From Acidiferrobacteraceae bacterium (lineage in GTDB: Bacteria > Pseudomonadota > Gammaproteobacteria > Arenicellales > UBA868): a DNA stretch of 44,372 bases. Of the stretch, positions 34,747 to 43,154 are shown piece after piece. The position numbers were made by a program, and so were the translations under genes. The stretch covers positions 1 through 44,372 of the forward strand of contig PBOB01000060.1 of the NCBI GenBank assembly GCA_002724185.1, written 5' to 3'. The number at the start of each line of letters is the position of its first letter. Position 1 is the stretch's first letter. The notes beneath the pieces were generated by a model. The model did no database searches and was not told the origin of the DNA. It was given only the letters and a program-made list of their open reading frames with translations.

Positions 34747-34786
34747 ATTTTCCTATATTACAGTAAAGTTCTATTTGTAGTTTAGA

Positions 34787-34816
34787 CATGGCGCTGATGA
34801 TATTGTCAGCGCCATG
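34787..34816 (+). terminator. Strong hairpin between binding-protein and SDR genes
   Basis: CATGGCGCTGA (34787-34797) and TCAGCGCCATG (34806-34816) pair perfectly over 11 bases around an eight-base loop. There is no long T-run afterwards. Such stems behind a binding-protein gene often act as partial terminators or 3' stabilisers, so that the periplasmic protein is made in excess over the downstream enzymes. Confidence 0.65.
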
Positions 34817-34875
34817 CTATTCACTCAGGATAGCCGTCAATGATTTCAAGTTGAAAGACGGGAGGTAATGGAAAA

Positions 34876-35679
34876 ATGACGAAGAAGAAGAATAGTAGCG
34901 GCCGGGTTGACGGTGGTGTTGCAATTGTGACGGGTGCCAATGGTGGCCTTGGGAGCGCCATTGCGTTGTCGCTTGGTCTCGAGGGCGCAAAGGTTGCCCT
35001 TGGGGTACGCCGAGGGCAGGATACAGCTCATGAGGTAGTTGAAGAGATCAAAGCTGCTGGTGGCGAAGCACATGTCGACTTTCTGGATGTTGCAGACAAT
35101 AATTCAATCGCTGAATTCGCCTCGAAATCGTATGCTCGTTACGGACCCACGACTATTTTGGTTAATACAGCCGGGCGAATAGATCCAGCTGATACAGTTC
35201 GTTTCGAAAAAATTAACACGGAAGATTGGGATAAAATTTTTGAGATCGACGTGAAGGGGACAATGCTGATGTGCCAAGCAGTAGTGCCCCATATGCGTGA
35301 AGCTGGTCATGGATCTATCATTAATTTTTCTGGCTCATATGGAAATGGTGTGAATCAGGAGAATATGGTTAATTCTGTTTGTATACCGTTTTGTGCAGCT
35401 AAAGGTGCAGTCAGGGCTTTTACAGCATCTTTGGCTAGGGATCTGGCGCCTACAATAAGAGTCAATGCCATATCGCCAGGACCGATTGAGGCAAACTGGG
35501 AGGCTGACTGGGACATATCTAAGGAACATATGGATGAGGCTCTATCAATGACTCTTCTTGCGCGACTTGGTAAGCCAGAGGAAATTGCCGAAACAGCGAT
35601 GTATTTGGCATCCCAAGGGAGCGGATACATGACCGGCCAAAATCTTTTAGTTGATGCGGGGTGGACTCTAACTGGATGA
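34876..35679 (+). CDS. SDR-fold protein lacking the catalytic tyrosine
   Basis: Short-chain dehydrogenase/reductase fold, 267 residues. The NAD(P)-binding motif is VTGANGGLGSAIAL near residue 18, and NTAG stands at the usual NNAG position near 92. The catalytic motif YxxxK reads FCAAK: the DNA has TTT (Phe) where Tyr is expected, while the Ser (INFSGS) and Lys remain. It may be a non-classical or inactive SDR, or may only bind nucleotide. The ATG follows GGAGG at 34861-34865. It is 12 bases upstream of the B12-domain mutase, so it is co-transcribed and probably acts on the same pathway. Confidence 0.88.
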   Translation: MTKKKNSSGRVDGGVAIVTGANGGLGSAIALSLGLEGAKVALGVRRGQDTAHEVVEEIKAAGGEAHVDFLDVADNNSIAEFASKSYARYGPTTILVNTAGRIDPADTVRFEKINTEDWDKIFEIDVKGTMLMCQAVVPHMREAGHGSIINFSGSYGNGVNQENMVNSVCIPFCAAKGAVRAFTASLARDLAPTIRVNAISPGPIEANWEADWDISKEHMDEALSMTLLARLGKPEEIAETAMYLASQGSGYMTGQNLLVDAGWTLTG

Positions 35680-35691
35680 GGTAACAATATC

Positions 35692-37443
35692 ATGACTGGA
35701 ACGGCAGCTATAGATCTACGTGATCTGATACCCTCGGATTTGCCCGATGGGCGAGAAGTTGTCGCCGAAGGCTTAGCTCTTGGAGAAAAGGTAGACATCG
35801 GGGAATCTCTATATTGTAAAGAGAAAGGGGTTAAGTCAGAGCGCGAATGGCGTGAGATTGCCAGAGAGAAGGGTATTCCATGCACTTGCATGAATATTGG
35901 CCTTAGCACTTGGGATGAGACACGTGATGCATTGGAAAATATTTATGAAGATGCCCTGATTCGTGGTGTACGTCCACCCGACCGATTCAATCTAATTGCT
36001 GAGCGTCGAATGGGCCTACCAAAAGATAGGCGTGCTGATGCTCCCCAGGAGACTGGCCCATGTTTGTGGGATGAAAAAGATTGGTGGGAGCTTACTCAGA
36101 CTGTGCCAATACAGCCAGAAGCGGCTGACAATATGATAGGCGGTCCTGGCTCACTAGATAACGCGTTGGATGCTCTCAAGGTTGGCATTACATGTATTGG
36201 AGTGCTCAGTCAGTACACGTGGCGATGGCCGTACTGGGATGATGAGACAAGCCAGGTGGTGTCTGTCGTAAAGGCTGCTGCTGTTCTTGCATCGAAAAAA
36301 GCAGACGGTGTTGTCTTTGATTCATACTTGGAGGATGGATATCCAGGTGTTTTTCATGATTATGCAAGCTACATTGGATGGGCTATGCTCGAGCGATATG
36401 TGGCAGAAGAGCTGATTGGCGCTGCTTATGCAAATTCTTGGGGTGGACTCACGCAAAATCCCGTCATTAAATCGGCGGTTACTCTCGCACTAGAAGAAGT
36501 TAATCCAAACCGTGTACCAATTTCTTTTTTGCAGGGAGATACGATTGGCTACACACCAGATTTGGATGCAAACATGGCTGTTGTCGCTAATGATCTTATG
36601 TTATCCAAAATGACTGATTTGCGCTACAGACTTGGAACAGCACCACTCGCCGTTCCTGTTACAGAATTGGAGCGAATTCCAGATTGGAAAGAAGTAGCGC
36701 AGGTGCAAACTATTAGTCGTAAATGTGAAGAATACTTACCAATGCTTCAAGAATATATCGATTGGGGGAAAATAGAATCACTCCGTGACAGGTTAGTTGT
36801 TGGTGGTCGGCAGTTTTTTACTACGGCAATTAAAACTATGAGAGAGATGCATGTAGATGTTAATGATCCTGCGCAAGTGCTAATTGTGATGAAGTTATTA
36901 GGACCTGAAAAATGCGAAGAGCTGTTTGGTGTTGGTGAGCGAGATGACAACTACTTACGAGGACATAAACCAGTTCTGGAAACTGATCTAGTCCGTCAAA
37001 CAATGGAGAAAAGGGCGGAGCTTCTTCAAAGCGTATCTAAGCTGGGTCCTGATGCACGACTTAAAGACAAGAAGATAATCGTAGCTTCAACAGATGTTCA
37101 TGAGTTCGCCAAATTCTTACTTACATCGACCTTGGAGTCAGTTGGTAGCAACGTGGTAGATTTTGGAATTAATCGAGACCCAGAAGATATTGTAAAAGTT
37201 GCACTGGAGACAGGAGCGGATTCTATTGTTATCACCACGCATAATGGAGTTGCTAGGACATTTGGCACAACACTGATTGAGCGCATGAAAGAGGCTGGTG
37301 TAAGCTCTTCTGTGTTCATGGGTGGTGTTCTTAACGAGGATGTAGAAGGTTCAGATGTGCCAGTTGATGTTAGAAATCATCTCCATGAGTTAGGTATTAG
37401 TACTCCTGAATCGCTTGAAGATCTTCTAGGGGCTCTGGGCTGA
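35692..37443 (+). CDS. B12-dependent mutase: glutamate-mutase-E-like region fused to a cobalamin-binding domain
   Basis: 583 residues. About 461-560 is a B12-binding Rossmann domain. KKIIVASTDVHEFAKF contains D468-V-H470-E-F-A473, i.e. the DxHxxG cobalt-ligand motif with Ala for Gly, and VFMGGVLNE supplies the Gly-Gly segment near the nucleotide tail. The preceding ~430 residues resemble, distantly and by eye, the TIM-barrel subunit of methylaspartate (glutamate) mutase: MIGGPGSLDN, then YASYIGWAMLERYVAEELIGA and WGGLTQNPVIKSAVTLALEEV. In known glutamate mutase the two parts are separate proteins (GlmE, GlmS); here they are one chain. The GlmL-type reactivase gene follows, strongly supporting an adenosylcobalamin radical enzyme. 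Substrate unknown; glutamate is not implied. Aminomutase or other skeletal rearrangement is possible. Confidence 0.8.
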   Translation: MTGTAAIDLRDLIPSDLPDGREVVAEGLALGEKVDIGESLYCKEKGVKSEREWREIAREKGIPCTCMNIGLSTWDETRDALENIYEDALIRGVRPPDRFNLIAERRMGLPKDRRADAPQETGPCLWDEKDWWELTQTVPIQPEAADNMIGGPGSLDNALDALKVGITCIGVLSQYTWRWPYWDDETSQVVSVVKAAAVLASKKADGVVFDSYLEDGYPGVFHDYASYIGWAMLERYVAEELIGAAYANSWGGLTQNPVIKSAVTLALEEVNPNRVPISFLQGDTIGYTPDLDANMAVVANDLMLSKMTDLRYRLGTAPLAVPVTELERIPDWKEVAQVQTISRKCEEYLPMLQEYIDWGKIESLRDRLVVGGRQFFTTAIKTMREMHVDVNDPAQVLIVMKLLGPEKCEELFGVGERDDNYLRGHKPVLETDLVRQTMEKRAELLQSVSKLGPDARLKDKKIIVASTDVHEFAKFLLTSTLESVGSNVVDFGINRDPEDIVKVALETGADSIVITTHNGVARTFGTTLIERMKEAGVSSSVFMGGVLNEDVEGSDVPVDVRNHLHELGISTPESLEDLLGALG

Positions 37444-37464
37444 GTACAACAAGTTTGTTGTCGT

Positions 37465-38865
37465 ATGAGTAACAATCTCATTGCTCTGGCTGATTTCGGG
37501 AGTACATTTACAAAACTTAGTTTGGTTGATGTAAATTCCGGCCGCCTTATTGGTAATGGCCAGCGGCCAACATGTATTGATACAGATGTAATCGACGGAT
37601 ACCGAAAGACTCTTGAAGATGTATGTTCTACAGTAGGTATTAATCCGGAAGGGATAAAAGGATTGGCTGCCTCGAGCGCTGGTGGTGGATTATCTGTGGC
37701 TGCGATAGGCTTAGTTGAAGACTACACAGCATCTGCGGCACGTCAGGCAGCGTTAAACGCTGGTGCTCGTGTGCAAAAAATCTGGTCAGGTCGGCTCAAT
37801 GCTGCATGCTCAACTGCGCTCAATAGTTTAGCTCCAGATGTAATGCTGTTTTCTGGTGGAACGGATGGCGGCCATACCCAGCAAGTGTTAGAAAATGCTG
37901 CCACATTAGCTGGTAGTTCTTACAAATGTCCAGTGATTATTGCCTGTAATAGTGCTGCCGCGGAAGTTGCTGCGGAGATATTTGCGGCAAAAGGCTTTGA
38001 GGTTGTGGTAACTGCTAATGTGCTACCAGAGATCGATAATATGAATATAGAGCCAGCGAGGGAGGCAATCAATCGCTTATTTGTCGAGCAAGTAATTTTG
38101 GGTAAAGGTCTAAGCAACACAAGTGAATTTAGTGATAAGGTAATTATGCCGACACCAGAAGCTGTTCTTATTGCTACTGATTTATTTTCCAAAGGAACCG
38201 AGTCTAGTGCCGGTGTCGGGGATATCATGACAATTGATATTGGTGGCGCTACTACTGATATTCATTCAGCAAAAAGAGAGACTGCTTTAGGCCGAGGACT
38301 AAGTATGCACGGACCTAGTTATCCTACGCTAATGCGTTCTGTTCAGGGTGATCTGGGGATGCGATGGAATGCCGACAACGTACTAAAAGAAGATACGGTT
38401 TGGTTGGAGGAAATGTTTAGAGAGAGAGATCTTGATCCAAAAATAATGCGAGATACATGCTATAAGCGAATCAGTGATCCACACTTTCTAGCAACCACGA
38501 ATTCGCTCGATGGGATACTTGATCAACTTCTCGCTACCTCATGCGCAGCGTTATCCATCCAGAGACACTGTGGCAGCTCTCGTGCAGTTTATGTTCCAAA
38601 CCAAGGATTAGATATAATTCAAGAGGGTACTGATTTTCGAGATGTTCCATTATTGGTTGGAACAGGAGGCGTACTTATACATATGGAGAACGGAATAGAT
38701 GCTCTGGAGGCAGCATTATCGAGACAAGGCACAACAACCTTGGCGCCAAAATCTCCCAGATTTGTTTTAGATACACAATATATCCTAGCCACAGCAGGCC
38801 TTCTTTCAACAGTCAGCCCGCAGGCTGCCTTCAATCTTATGAAAACTGAGTTAATGCCTGATTAA
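37465..38865 (+). CDS. GlmL/MutL-family ASKHA protein (B12-mutase reactivase or chaperone)
   Basis: 466-residue actin-like ATPase of the glutamate mutase L family (unrelated to mismatch-repair MutL). Phosphate loop 1 is ADFGSTFTK at residues 9-17, phosphate loop 2 is D258-I-G-G-A-T-T-D, and the adenosine motif is LVGTGG near 408. VMLFSGGTDGG near 131 is also typical. Members accompany glutamate mutase and ornithine aminomutase and are believed to exchange damaged cobalamin cofactor. It starts 21 bases after the mutase, in the same operon. It is convergent with the permease gene; a short CCTAAA/TTTAGG stem lies across the junction. Confidence 0.92.
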   Translation: MSNNLIALADFGSTFTKLSLVDVNSGRLIGNGQRPTCIDTDVIDGYRKTLEDVCSTVGINPEGIKGLAASSAGGGLSVAAIGLVEDYTASAARQAALNAGARVQKIWSGRLNAACSTALNSLAPDVMLFSGGTDGGHTQQVLENAATLAGSSYKCPVIIACNSAAAEVAAEIFAAKGFEVVVTANVLPEIDNMNIEPAREAINRLFVEQVILGKGLSNTSEFSDKVIMPTPEAVLIATDLFSKGTESSAGVGDIMTIDIGGATTDIHSAKRETALGRGLSMHGPSYPTLMRSVQGDLGMRWNADNVLKEDTVWLEEMFRERDLDPKIMRDTCYKRISDPHFLATTNSLDGILDQLLATSCAALSIQRHCGSSRAVYVPNQGLDIIQEGTDFRDVPLLVGTGGVLIHMENGIDALEAALSRQGTTTLAPKSPRFVLDTQYILATAGLLSTVSPQAAFNLMKTELMPD

Positions 38866-38921
38866 TGACTGTTTAGTTTTCTTATATATCGCGTGAGGGC
38901 GATGTGGTGTTAAGCCTAAAG

Positions 38922-39722
38922 CTATTTTTTAGGATTAGAGTCGTCATTAATCATCAGTATAGAGAAGAAGATGATTACAATAGAAGTAATTATTATTATG
39001 GTGCCAATTGCATTTATTTCTGGAGTAATTCCTCGTCGGACAACAGACCAGATATACATAGGCAGCGTGTTATCACGTCCAGTAAGAAAAAAAGTAACTG
39101 GTATTTCATCAAATGATAGAGTAAAGCAAATTAATCCTGACCCAATAAGAGCAGTTCGAATATTGGGTAATGTAATATATAGAAACGTCTGCCATGGTTG
39201 GGCTCCCGCATCAGCTGATGCTTCTTCTAGTCGCCGATCAAAGCGCTGCAGACGAGCAAAGAGGCTAGTGACGACAATCGCGGTGAAAGCTGTTCCATGT
39301 CCCACAATGACCGTCCATAAGCTTAGCGGAATATTGACCATAGAGAAGAAGCTTAGAATAGAAACTCCGGTGATAATTCCAGGCAAGGTGATTGGTAATA
39401 ATACTAATCTTCTAAAGAGATTTTTCCCAGGAAATTGAAATCGATCGAGCGCGAACGCGGTTGGAACTCCAATTACCAGGCATATAAAGACCGTGGCGAT
39501 AGCAACTATAATCGAATTCCAAAGCGCAGTAAGTAGGTCACTGTTAGTAAGGGCTTTGGCATACCAGTCTAATGTCCAGCCGGTTAGTGGCAATTTTGTT
39601 ACGTTGTTGCTGTTGAAGCTAAACAAGATTAGCGTGACAATTGGCAGGTATAGAAAAACAAATGCGCAGAAAGCTGCCAGTGCTACCGCATTATTCCAAA
39701 AATCAAAAGGCTTTTTATGCAT
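38922..39722 (-). CDS. ABC transporter permease, PotC type
   Basis: Inner-membrane permease of a polyamine-type importer, 266 residues with about six transmembrane helices. The EAA loop that contacts the ATPase is recognisable as EEASADAGAQPWQTFLYITLPNI near residue 161. The sequence following it, FTLSFDEIPVTFFLTG, is characteristic of PotC homologues. It lies 39 bases downstream of the PotB-type gene and is the last gene of the leftward transporter operon, facing the GlmL gene. It probably works with the binding protein at 33.7 kb. Confidence 0.92.
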   Translation of the reverse strand: MHKKPFDFWNNAVALAAFCAFVFLYLPIVTLILFSFNSNNVTKLPLTGWTLDWYAKALTNSDLLTALWNSIIVAIATVFICLVIGVPTAFALDRFQFPGKNLFRRLVLLPITLPGIITGVSILSFFSMVNIPLSLWTVIVGHGTAFTAIVVTSLFARLQRFDRRLEEASADAGAQPWQTFLYITLPNIRTALIGSGLICFTLSFDEIPVTFFLTGRDNTLPMYIWSVVRRGITPEINAIGTIIIITSIVIIFFSILMINDDSNPKK

Positions 39723-39761
39723 TGTTCATTCAGGCTTTAATAACCATAACCAGTTTTTGTT

Positions 39762-40631
39762 TTATCCGAGATTTACACGTCCGGTGTTCTCGAATCGATC
39801 AGATATCGATATCACTATAATTACTATCGCTAGGAGAATCACAGAAATAGCTGATCCTAGCGGCCAATTCATTGCTAGCCCAAATTGTGATGTCACTACG
39901 TTAGCTATCATGTTGGAATAGGGGCCACCTACTAGAACGGGTGAGATGAAGTCTCCTGATGCCATGCAGAAAGTAAAAGTGAATCCCGCAAGAATCCCAG
40001 GCATTGAAAGAGGAAGTGTTATTCGAAGAAACGAGGTCAATCGGCTGGCGCCTAGATCTTTCGAAGCGTTAATTAGATTATCTGGGATTTTCTCCAGAGA
40101 AGCATATATTGGCATCATCATGAAAGGCATGAAAATATATGACATAGTTATAATCATGGCCACTTGGTTATATAGAAAGAAAGAGACTGGGGCTTTGATG
40201 ATCCCCGTCCATATTAGGAATGAGTTCAGCACTCCTTCACTTCCAAGTATTGTTTTCCATGTATATGCGCGTAGCAGATATGAGACCCACAATGGAATTA
40301 TGGTTGCTACATAAAGCATCAGCTGAATTCGCTTGGACCTTACTTTGCGAGCCAAAAAATATGCTAATGGGAAAGAGAGCAAGAAGGATGTTATTGAAAC
40401 AAAAAATGCTACCTTTATCGTTCTAATAAAAACAACCACATACTGTGGATCGGCGAGCAAAATAGCATAATTTCCAAAGTGCAAATCTGGAATATGAGAA
40501 GGAAACTTCCGTGTGTAGAAGCTTAGAGTAAACATAATAAGGTAGGGCACTAATAGAACTAGAGACCACCAGAGAACGGGGCCAGAAATTACTGATAAGA
40601 ATGCGATCCGATTCTTTCTCATGCTAGACAT
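39762..40631 (-). CDS. ABC transporter permease, PotB type
   Basis: Second permease of the importer, 289 residues, with six predicted membrane helices. FTLSFYTRKFPSHIPDLHFGNYAILL after helix 1 and the EAA loop INASKDLGASRLTSFLRITLPLSMPGI near residue 188 are typical of PotB. It is separated from the ATPase gene by 33 bases and from the PotC-type gene by 39, forming one leftward transcript ATPase-PotB-PotC. Several ATGs are near the start; the first was kept because the hydrophobic helix begins soon after. Confidence 0.92.
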   Translation of the reverse strand: MSSMRKNRIAFLSVISGPVLWWSLVLLVPYLIMFTLSFYTRKFPSHIPDLHFGNYAILLADPQYVVVFIRTIKVAFFVSITSFLLSFPLAYFLARKVRSKRIQLMLYVATIIPLWVSYLLRAYTWKTILGSEGVLNSFLIWTGIIKAPVSFFLYNQVAMIITMSYIFMPFMMMPIYASLEKIPDNLINASKDLGASRLTSFLRITLPLSMPGILAGFTFTFCMASGDFISPVLVGGPYSNMIANVVTSQFGLAMNWPLGSAISVILLAIVIIVISISDRFENTGRVNLG

Positions 40632-40664
40632 TGAGCTTATCTTTATTTGGCGTTTCAGTGAAAG

Positions 40665-41765
40665 CTATGTGTTAGCAAATACAGAGATTGCCTGTGGTGG
40701 TATGCAGCAAGAGATTGCTGCCCCATCTAGAGGTACGGTTATAGCAGATATAGCTGCTGTTAGTTGTTGATCAATTATAAGACTCTCTTTACAGCCGATA
40801 TCTACTTCATAGCGCATACTATTGCCACTATAGGATGTGTTAATTAACGTCCCTTCGACTAAATTTTCATCGTCTTTAGGCGCATGATCTGTATTTAGAA
40901 TAATTATCTTTTCGGGTCGGACACATAATTTGATTGGCTGCCCCTGGGTCTTGATGGCATCGATATCCTGCAGGGTAAATACACTTTTACCCGCAATCGC
41001 AGTGCAATGGCGTGGGCCCACATTTTCGACTACTGCATCAATGACATTGGCCTGACCTAAAAATTCGGCAACGTAAGGTGTGGCAGGAGACTCATACAAA
41101 TCGGTAGGTGACCCAGCTTGTATAATTTGGCCGTCACGCATAACAATAATCCTATCAGACATTCGCATGGCTTCAGTTTGATCATGCGTAACCATAATAA
41201 AAGTCATACCCAATGATTTCTGAAGCTCCCTAAGTTCAGTTTGCATCGATTCTCTTAATTTCGCATCGAGTGCTGACATAGGCTCATCAAGAAGTAGTAT
41301 TCTTGGTTTTTTTATTATTGCCCTTGCAAGTGCGATTCGTTGCTTTTGCCCAATGGATAAATCTTGTGGAAAGCTATTTGCTTTAGCTTTGAGATCTACT
41401 AAGTCCAGGGCCTTAGACACTTCTGACTGTATCGTATCCTTATCGATACGACTAATTGTAAGTCCATATGCAATGTTTCGTGTAACGGTCATGTGGGGCC
41501 AAAGCGCAAAATCTTGGAACATCATATTAACTGGTCTTTTGTATGGAGCAAGATTTGTTACGTCGCGATTGTCGAGAATTACCTGACCAGAATCTGGGTA
41601 TTCAAAACCAGAAATCATTCGTAGAGTGGTAGTTTTCCCGCAGCCCGAAGGCCCTAGAAGTGTGACAAATTCCCCCTCTTGAATAGAGAATGAAACATCC
41701 TCGGCAGCAGTGATATCACCTGCAAATACCTTGTTTAAGTTGCGGACTTCCAGTATCTCTTTCAT
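40665..41765 (-). CDS. ABC transporter ATPase, PotA type
   Basis: Energises the importer. Walker A GPSGCGKTT spans residues 38-46, the Q-loop reads MFQDFALWP near 81, Walker B ILLLDEPMSALD is near 155 and the switch His lies in VTHDQTEA. The ABC signature reads LSIGQ rather than LSGGQ, a conservative but unusual change. A C-terminal TOBE-type regulatory region begins near 240. 366 residues, normal for PotA. It heads the leftward operon and shares a 174-base control region with the PhyH gene. Confidence 0.93.
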   Translation of the reverse strand: MKEILEVRNLNKVFAGDITAAEDVSFSIQEGEFVTLLGPSGCGKTTTLRMISGFEYPDSGQVILDNRDVTNLAPYKRPVNMMFQDFALWPHMTVTRNIAYGLTISRIDKDTIQSEVSKALDLVDLKAKANSFPQDLSIGQKQRIALARAIIKKPRILLLDEPMSALDAKLRESMQTELRELQKSLGMTFIMVTHDQTEAMRMSDRIIVMRDGQIIQAGSPTDLYESPATPYVAEFLGQANVIDAVVENVGPRHCTAIAGKSVFTLQDIDAIKTQGQPIKLCVRPEKIIILNTDHAPKDDENLVEGTLINTSYSGNSMRYEVDIGCKESLIIDQQLTAAISAITVPLDGAAISCCIPPQAISVFANT

Positions 41766-41842
41766 TTTGCCATTGTGTAAATTATGCCTAACGATTTATT
41801 GGCATTTTACTTTACTTATTTTTGTAGTTGTAAGAAACTGGA

Positions 41843-41909
41843 ATTATATTGGCAGCGAGCCATCTGATCGTAGCTGTACAGTAAGGACTTATAGCTAAAA
41901 TTCTATAAT
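41843..41909. promoter_or_regulatory. Divergent promoter pair around a central CTGTACAG dyad
   Basis: On the minus strand TATAAT lies at 41843-41848 (toward the ATPase gene) and on the plus strand TATAAT lies at 41904-41909 (toward the PhyH gene). Neither has a good -35 element. Almost exactly midway is the 8-base palindrome CTGTACAG (41874-41881), inside GCTGTACAGTA, which also occurs at 33545-33555 before the binding-protein gene. Its distance of about 40 bases from both expected starts suits an activator site serving both directions. Confidence 0.6.
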
Positions 41910-41939
41910 TTACTAAGTTTTTAGAGATCCCGACAAGCA

Positions 41940-42830
41940 ATGACTAAAGCGCAACTGACTTCACTTGATGCTAATTCAACCACTGATGAGATTGTTGAAC
42001 GGCTTAATGTTGATGGATATGCGATTGTGTGCGACCTTATCAATAATAAAGACACAATAGAGGCTATTCGTACTGATTTACAGGAAGACATTGAGAACAC
42101 CCCATTCGGGGCTGGCGATTTTGTCGGCCAGCAAACGAGACGTACTCATACTGTATTGGCCAATTCTAGGTCAGCCGGGCTTCTTGCGTTACAGCCTTGT
42201 GTTATGTCTGTATTACAGAAAATATTGGGACCGTTTTGCAATAAATTCCAACTTTCTTCTAGTGTTGTTATTTCTCTTGGATCGGGAGAGTCGCGCCAAG
42301 AGTTTCATCGAGACGACTTAGTTTATCCCTTCAAACATCCGACTGAGCAGGAGAGCGTAGTGACGGTAATTTGGGCTCTCGACGACTTCACTGAAGATAA
42401 TGGTGCTACATTGGTGATTCCCGGCAGCCATTTGTGGGATGATGAGTTACAACCTAATTCACGCGATGCTATAGCGGCGGTAATGACTCGTGGGTCTGTT
42501 CTAATTCTGTTGGGGTCTGTCTATCATGCCGGTGGCGCTAACCAGACAAATGATGTGCGTACTGGTTTACTCTATGGGTATTGTTTAGGTTGGTTACGCC
42601 AGGAGCAAAATCAATACCTCACCGTTCCGCCATCAGAGGCTAAGCTCTTACCCAAGGATTTGCAGGAGTTGATTGGATATACGATGCACGAGCCATTTCT
42701 TGGATGGTACGATTTACAAGATCCAAGTGTGGTTTTGCATAATTATGCTCAAGGTTCAAAAGGCGCTCAAGATTTAGTTGTTGAGGGCGAGAGCAGGGCT
42801 GTTCAACGATCTAATATCACTCGGTCATGA
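41940..42830 (+). CDS. Phytanoyl-CoA dioxygenase (PhyH) family protein
   Basis: Fe(II)/2-oxoglutarate-dependent oxygenase fold, 296 residues. The iron triad is H123, D125 (in EFHRDD) and H196 (in VYHAGG), and R207 is placed to bind 2-oxoglutarate. PGSHLWDDE near 161 is a typical family segment. Such enzymes hydroxylate many small molecules, so the name does not imply phytanoyl-CoA. It is divergent from the transporter ATPase and probably co-regulated with it through the central dyad, placing it in the same pathway as the B12 mutase. There is no strong Shine-Dalgarno sequence before the ATG. Confidence 0.88.
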   Translation: MTKAQLTSLDANSTTDEIVERLNVDGYAIVCDLINNKDTIEAIRTDLQEDIENTPFGAGDFVGQQTRRTHTVLANSRSAGLLALQPCVMSVLQKILGPFCNKFQLSSSVVISLGSGESRQEFHRDDLVYPFKHPTEQESVVTVIWALDDFTEDNGATLVIPGSHLWDDELQPNSRDAIAAVMTRGSVLILLGSVYHAGGANQTNDVRTGLLYGYCLGWLRQEQNQYLTVPPSEAKLLPKDLQELIGYTMHEPFLGWYDLQDPSVVLHNYAQGSKGAQDLVVEGESRAVQRSNITRS

Positions 42831-43154
42831 TGATTACGTTTGCCTCGGCTATACTTGAGCTTCGTGTCTGTGGTGTTGCCAGTGGACATTATTACAGGAT
42901 ATTTTCTAAAAAAATGGCCAGCCGGTAGACGGCTGGCCAACCAATTCATCCAAGGAGTAGTAGGATGTGAAATCAGACTCTTCTCAGCATGACTGAGGAG
43001 AAAAGAGCTAGATGTCAATTACAATATACATTAAAAGGTTTGTATGTAGCAAGCCCAGGGGATTCACAGACGAATTTGCACGATTGCGCTTAATCGTCTA
43101 GTTGTTAAGGCAATGTTAACTGCATGTTGATTCTACAGATTGGAGGCTACTAGC
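42831..43154. other. Intergenic region with two hairpins and a possible antisense-strand small RNA
   Basis: This 324-base gap between the PhyH and dehydrogenase-family genes contains no convincing protein gene. It has a 10-bp GC-rich stem at 42915-42939 that reads as an intrinsic terminator on the minus strand, a second stem at about 42980-43000 (CTTCTCAG/CTGAGGAG, one G-U pair), and on the minus strand a TATATT and a TTGACA (43013-43018) without well-spaced partners. No plus-strand promoter was recognised. Confidence 0.55.
42908..42939 (-). terminator. Intrinsic terminator reading leftward, with no minus-strand gene upstream
   Basis: On the minus strand, TGGCCAGCCG, a five-base loop and CGGCTGGCCA form a perfect 10-bp stem (42915-42924 with 42930-42939). 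Seven Ts follow in that direction, seen as the A-run at 42908-42914 on the plus strand. No minus-strand protein gene lies to the right within the window, so it may end a small RNA. It might also stop the rightward PhyH transcript, although no T-run follows in that direction. Confidence 0.7.

Noticed and set aside
35355-35909. 184-codon minus-strand frame spanning the SDR/mutase junction
   Set aside because: Both plus-strand genes are well supported by motifs and ribosome-binding sites; the antisense frame has low-complexity composition and no family pattern.
35692-37443. Assignment as D-ornithine or lysine aminomutase
   Set aside because: The length and the separate-subunit layout do not fit OraE/OraS or KamD/KamE, and no pyridoxal-phosphate Lys motif could be identified. 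It is kept only as a possibility.
38971-39921. Two long plus-strand open frames (155 and 142 codons) across the permease genes
   Set aside because: They mirror hydrophobic permease codons, start without ribosome sites and show no recognisable domain; the minus-strand permease genes have clear EAA loops.
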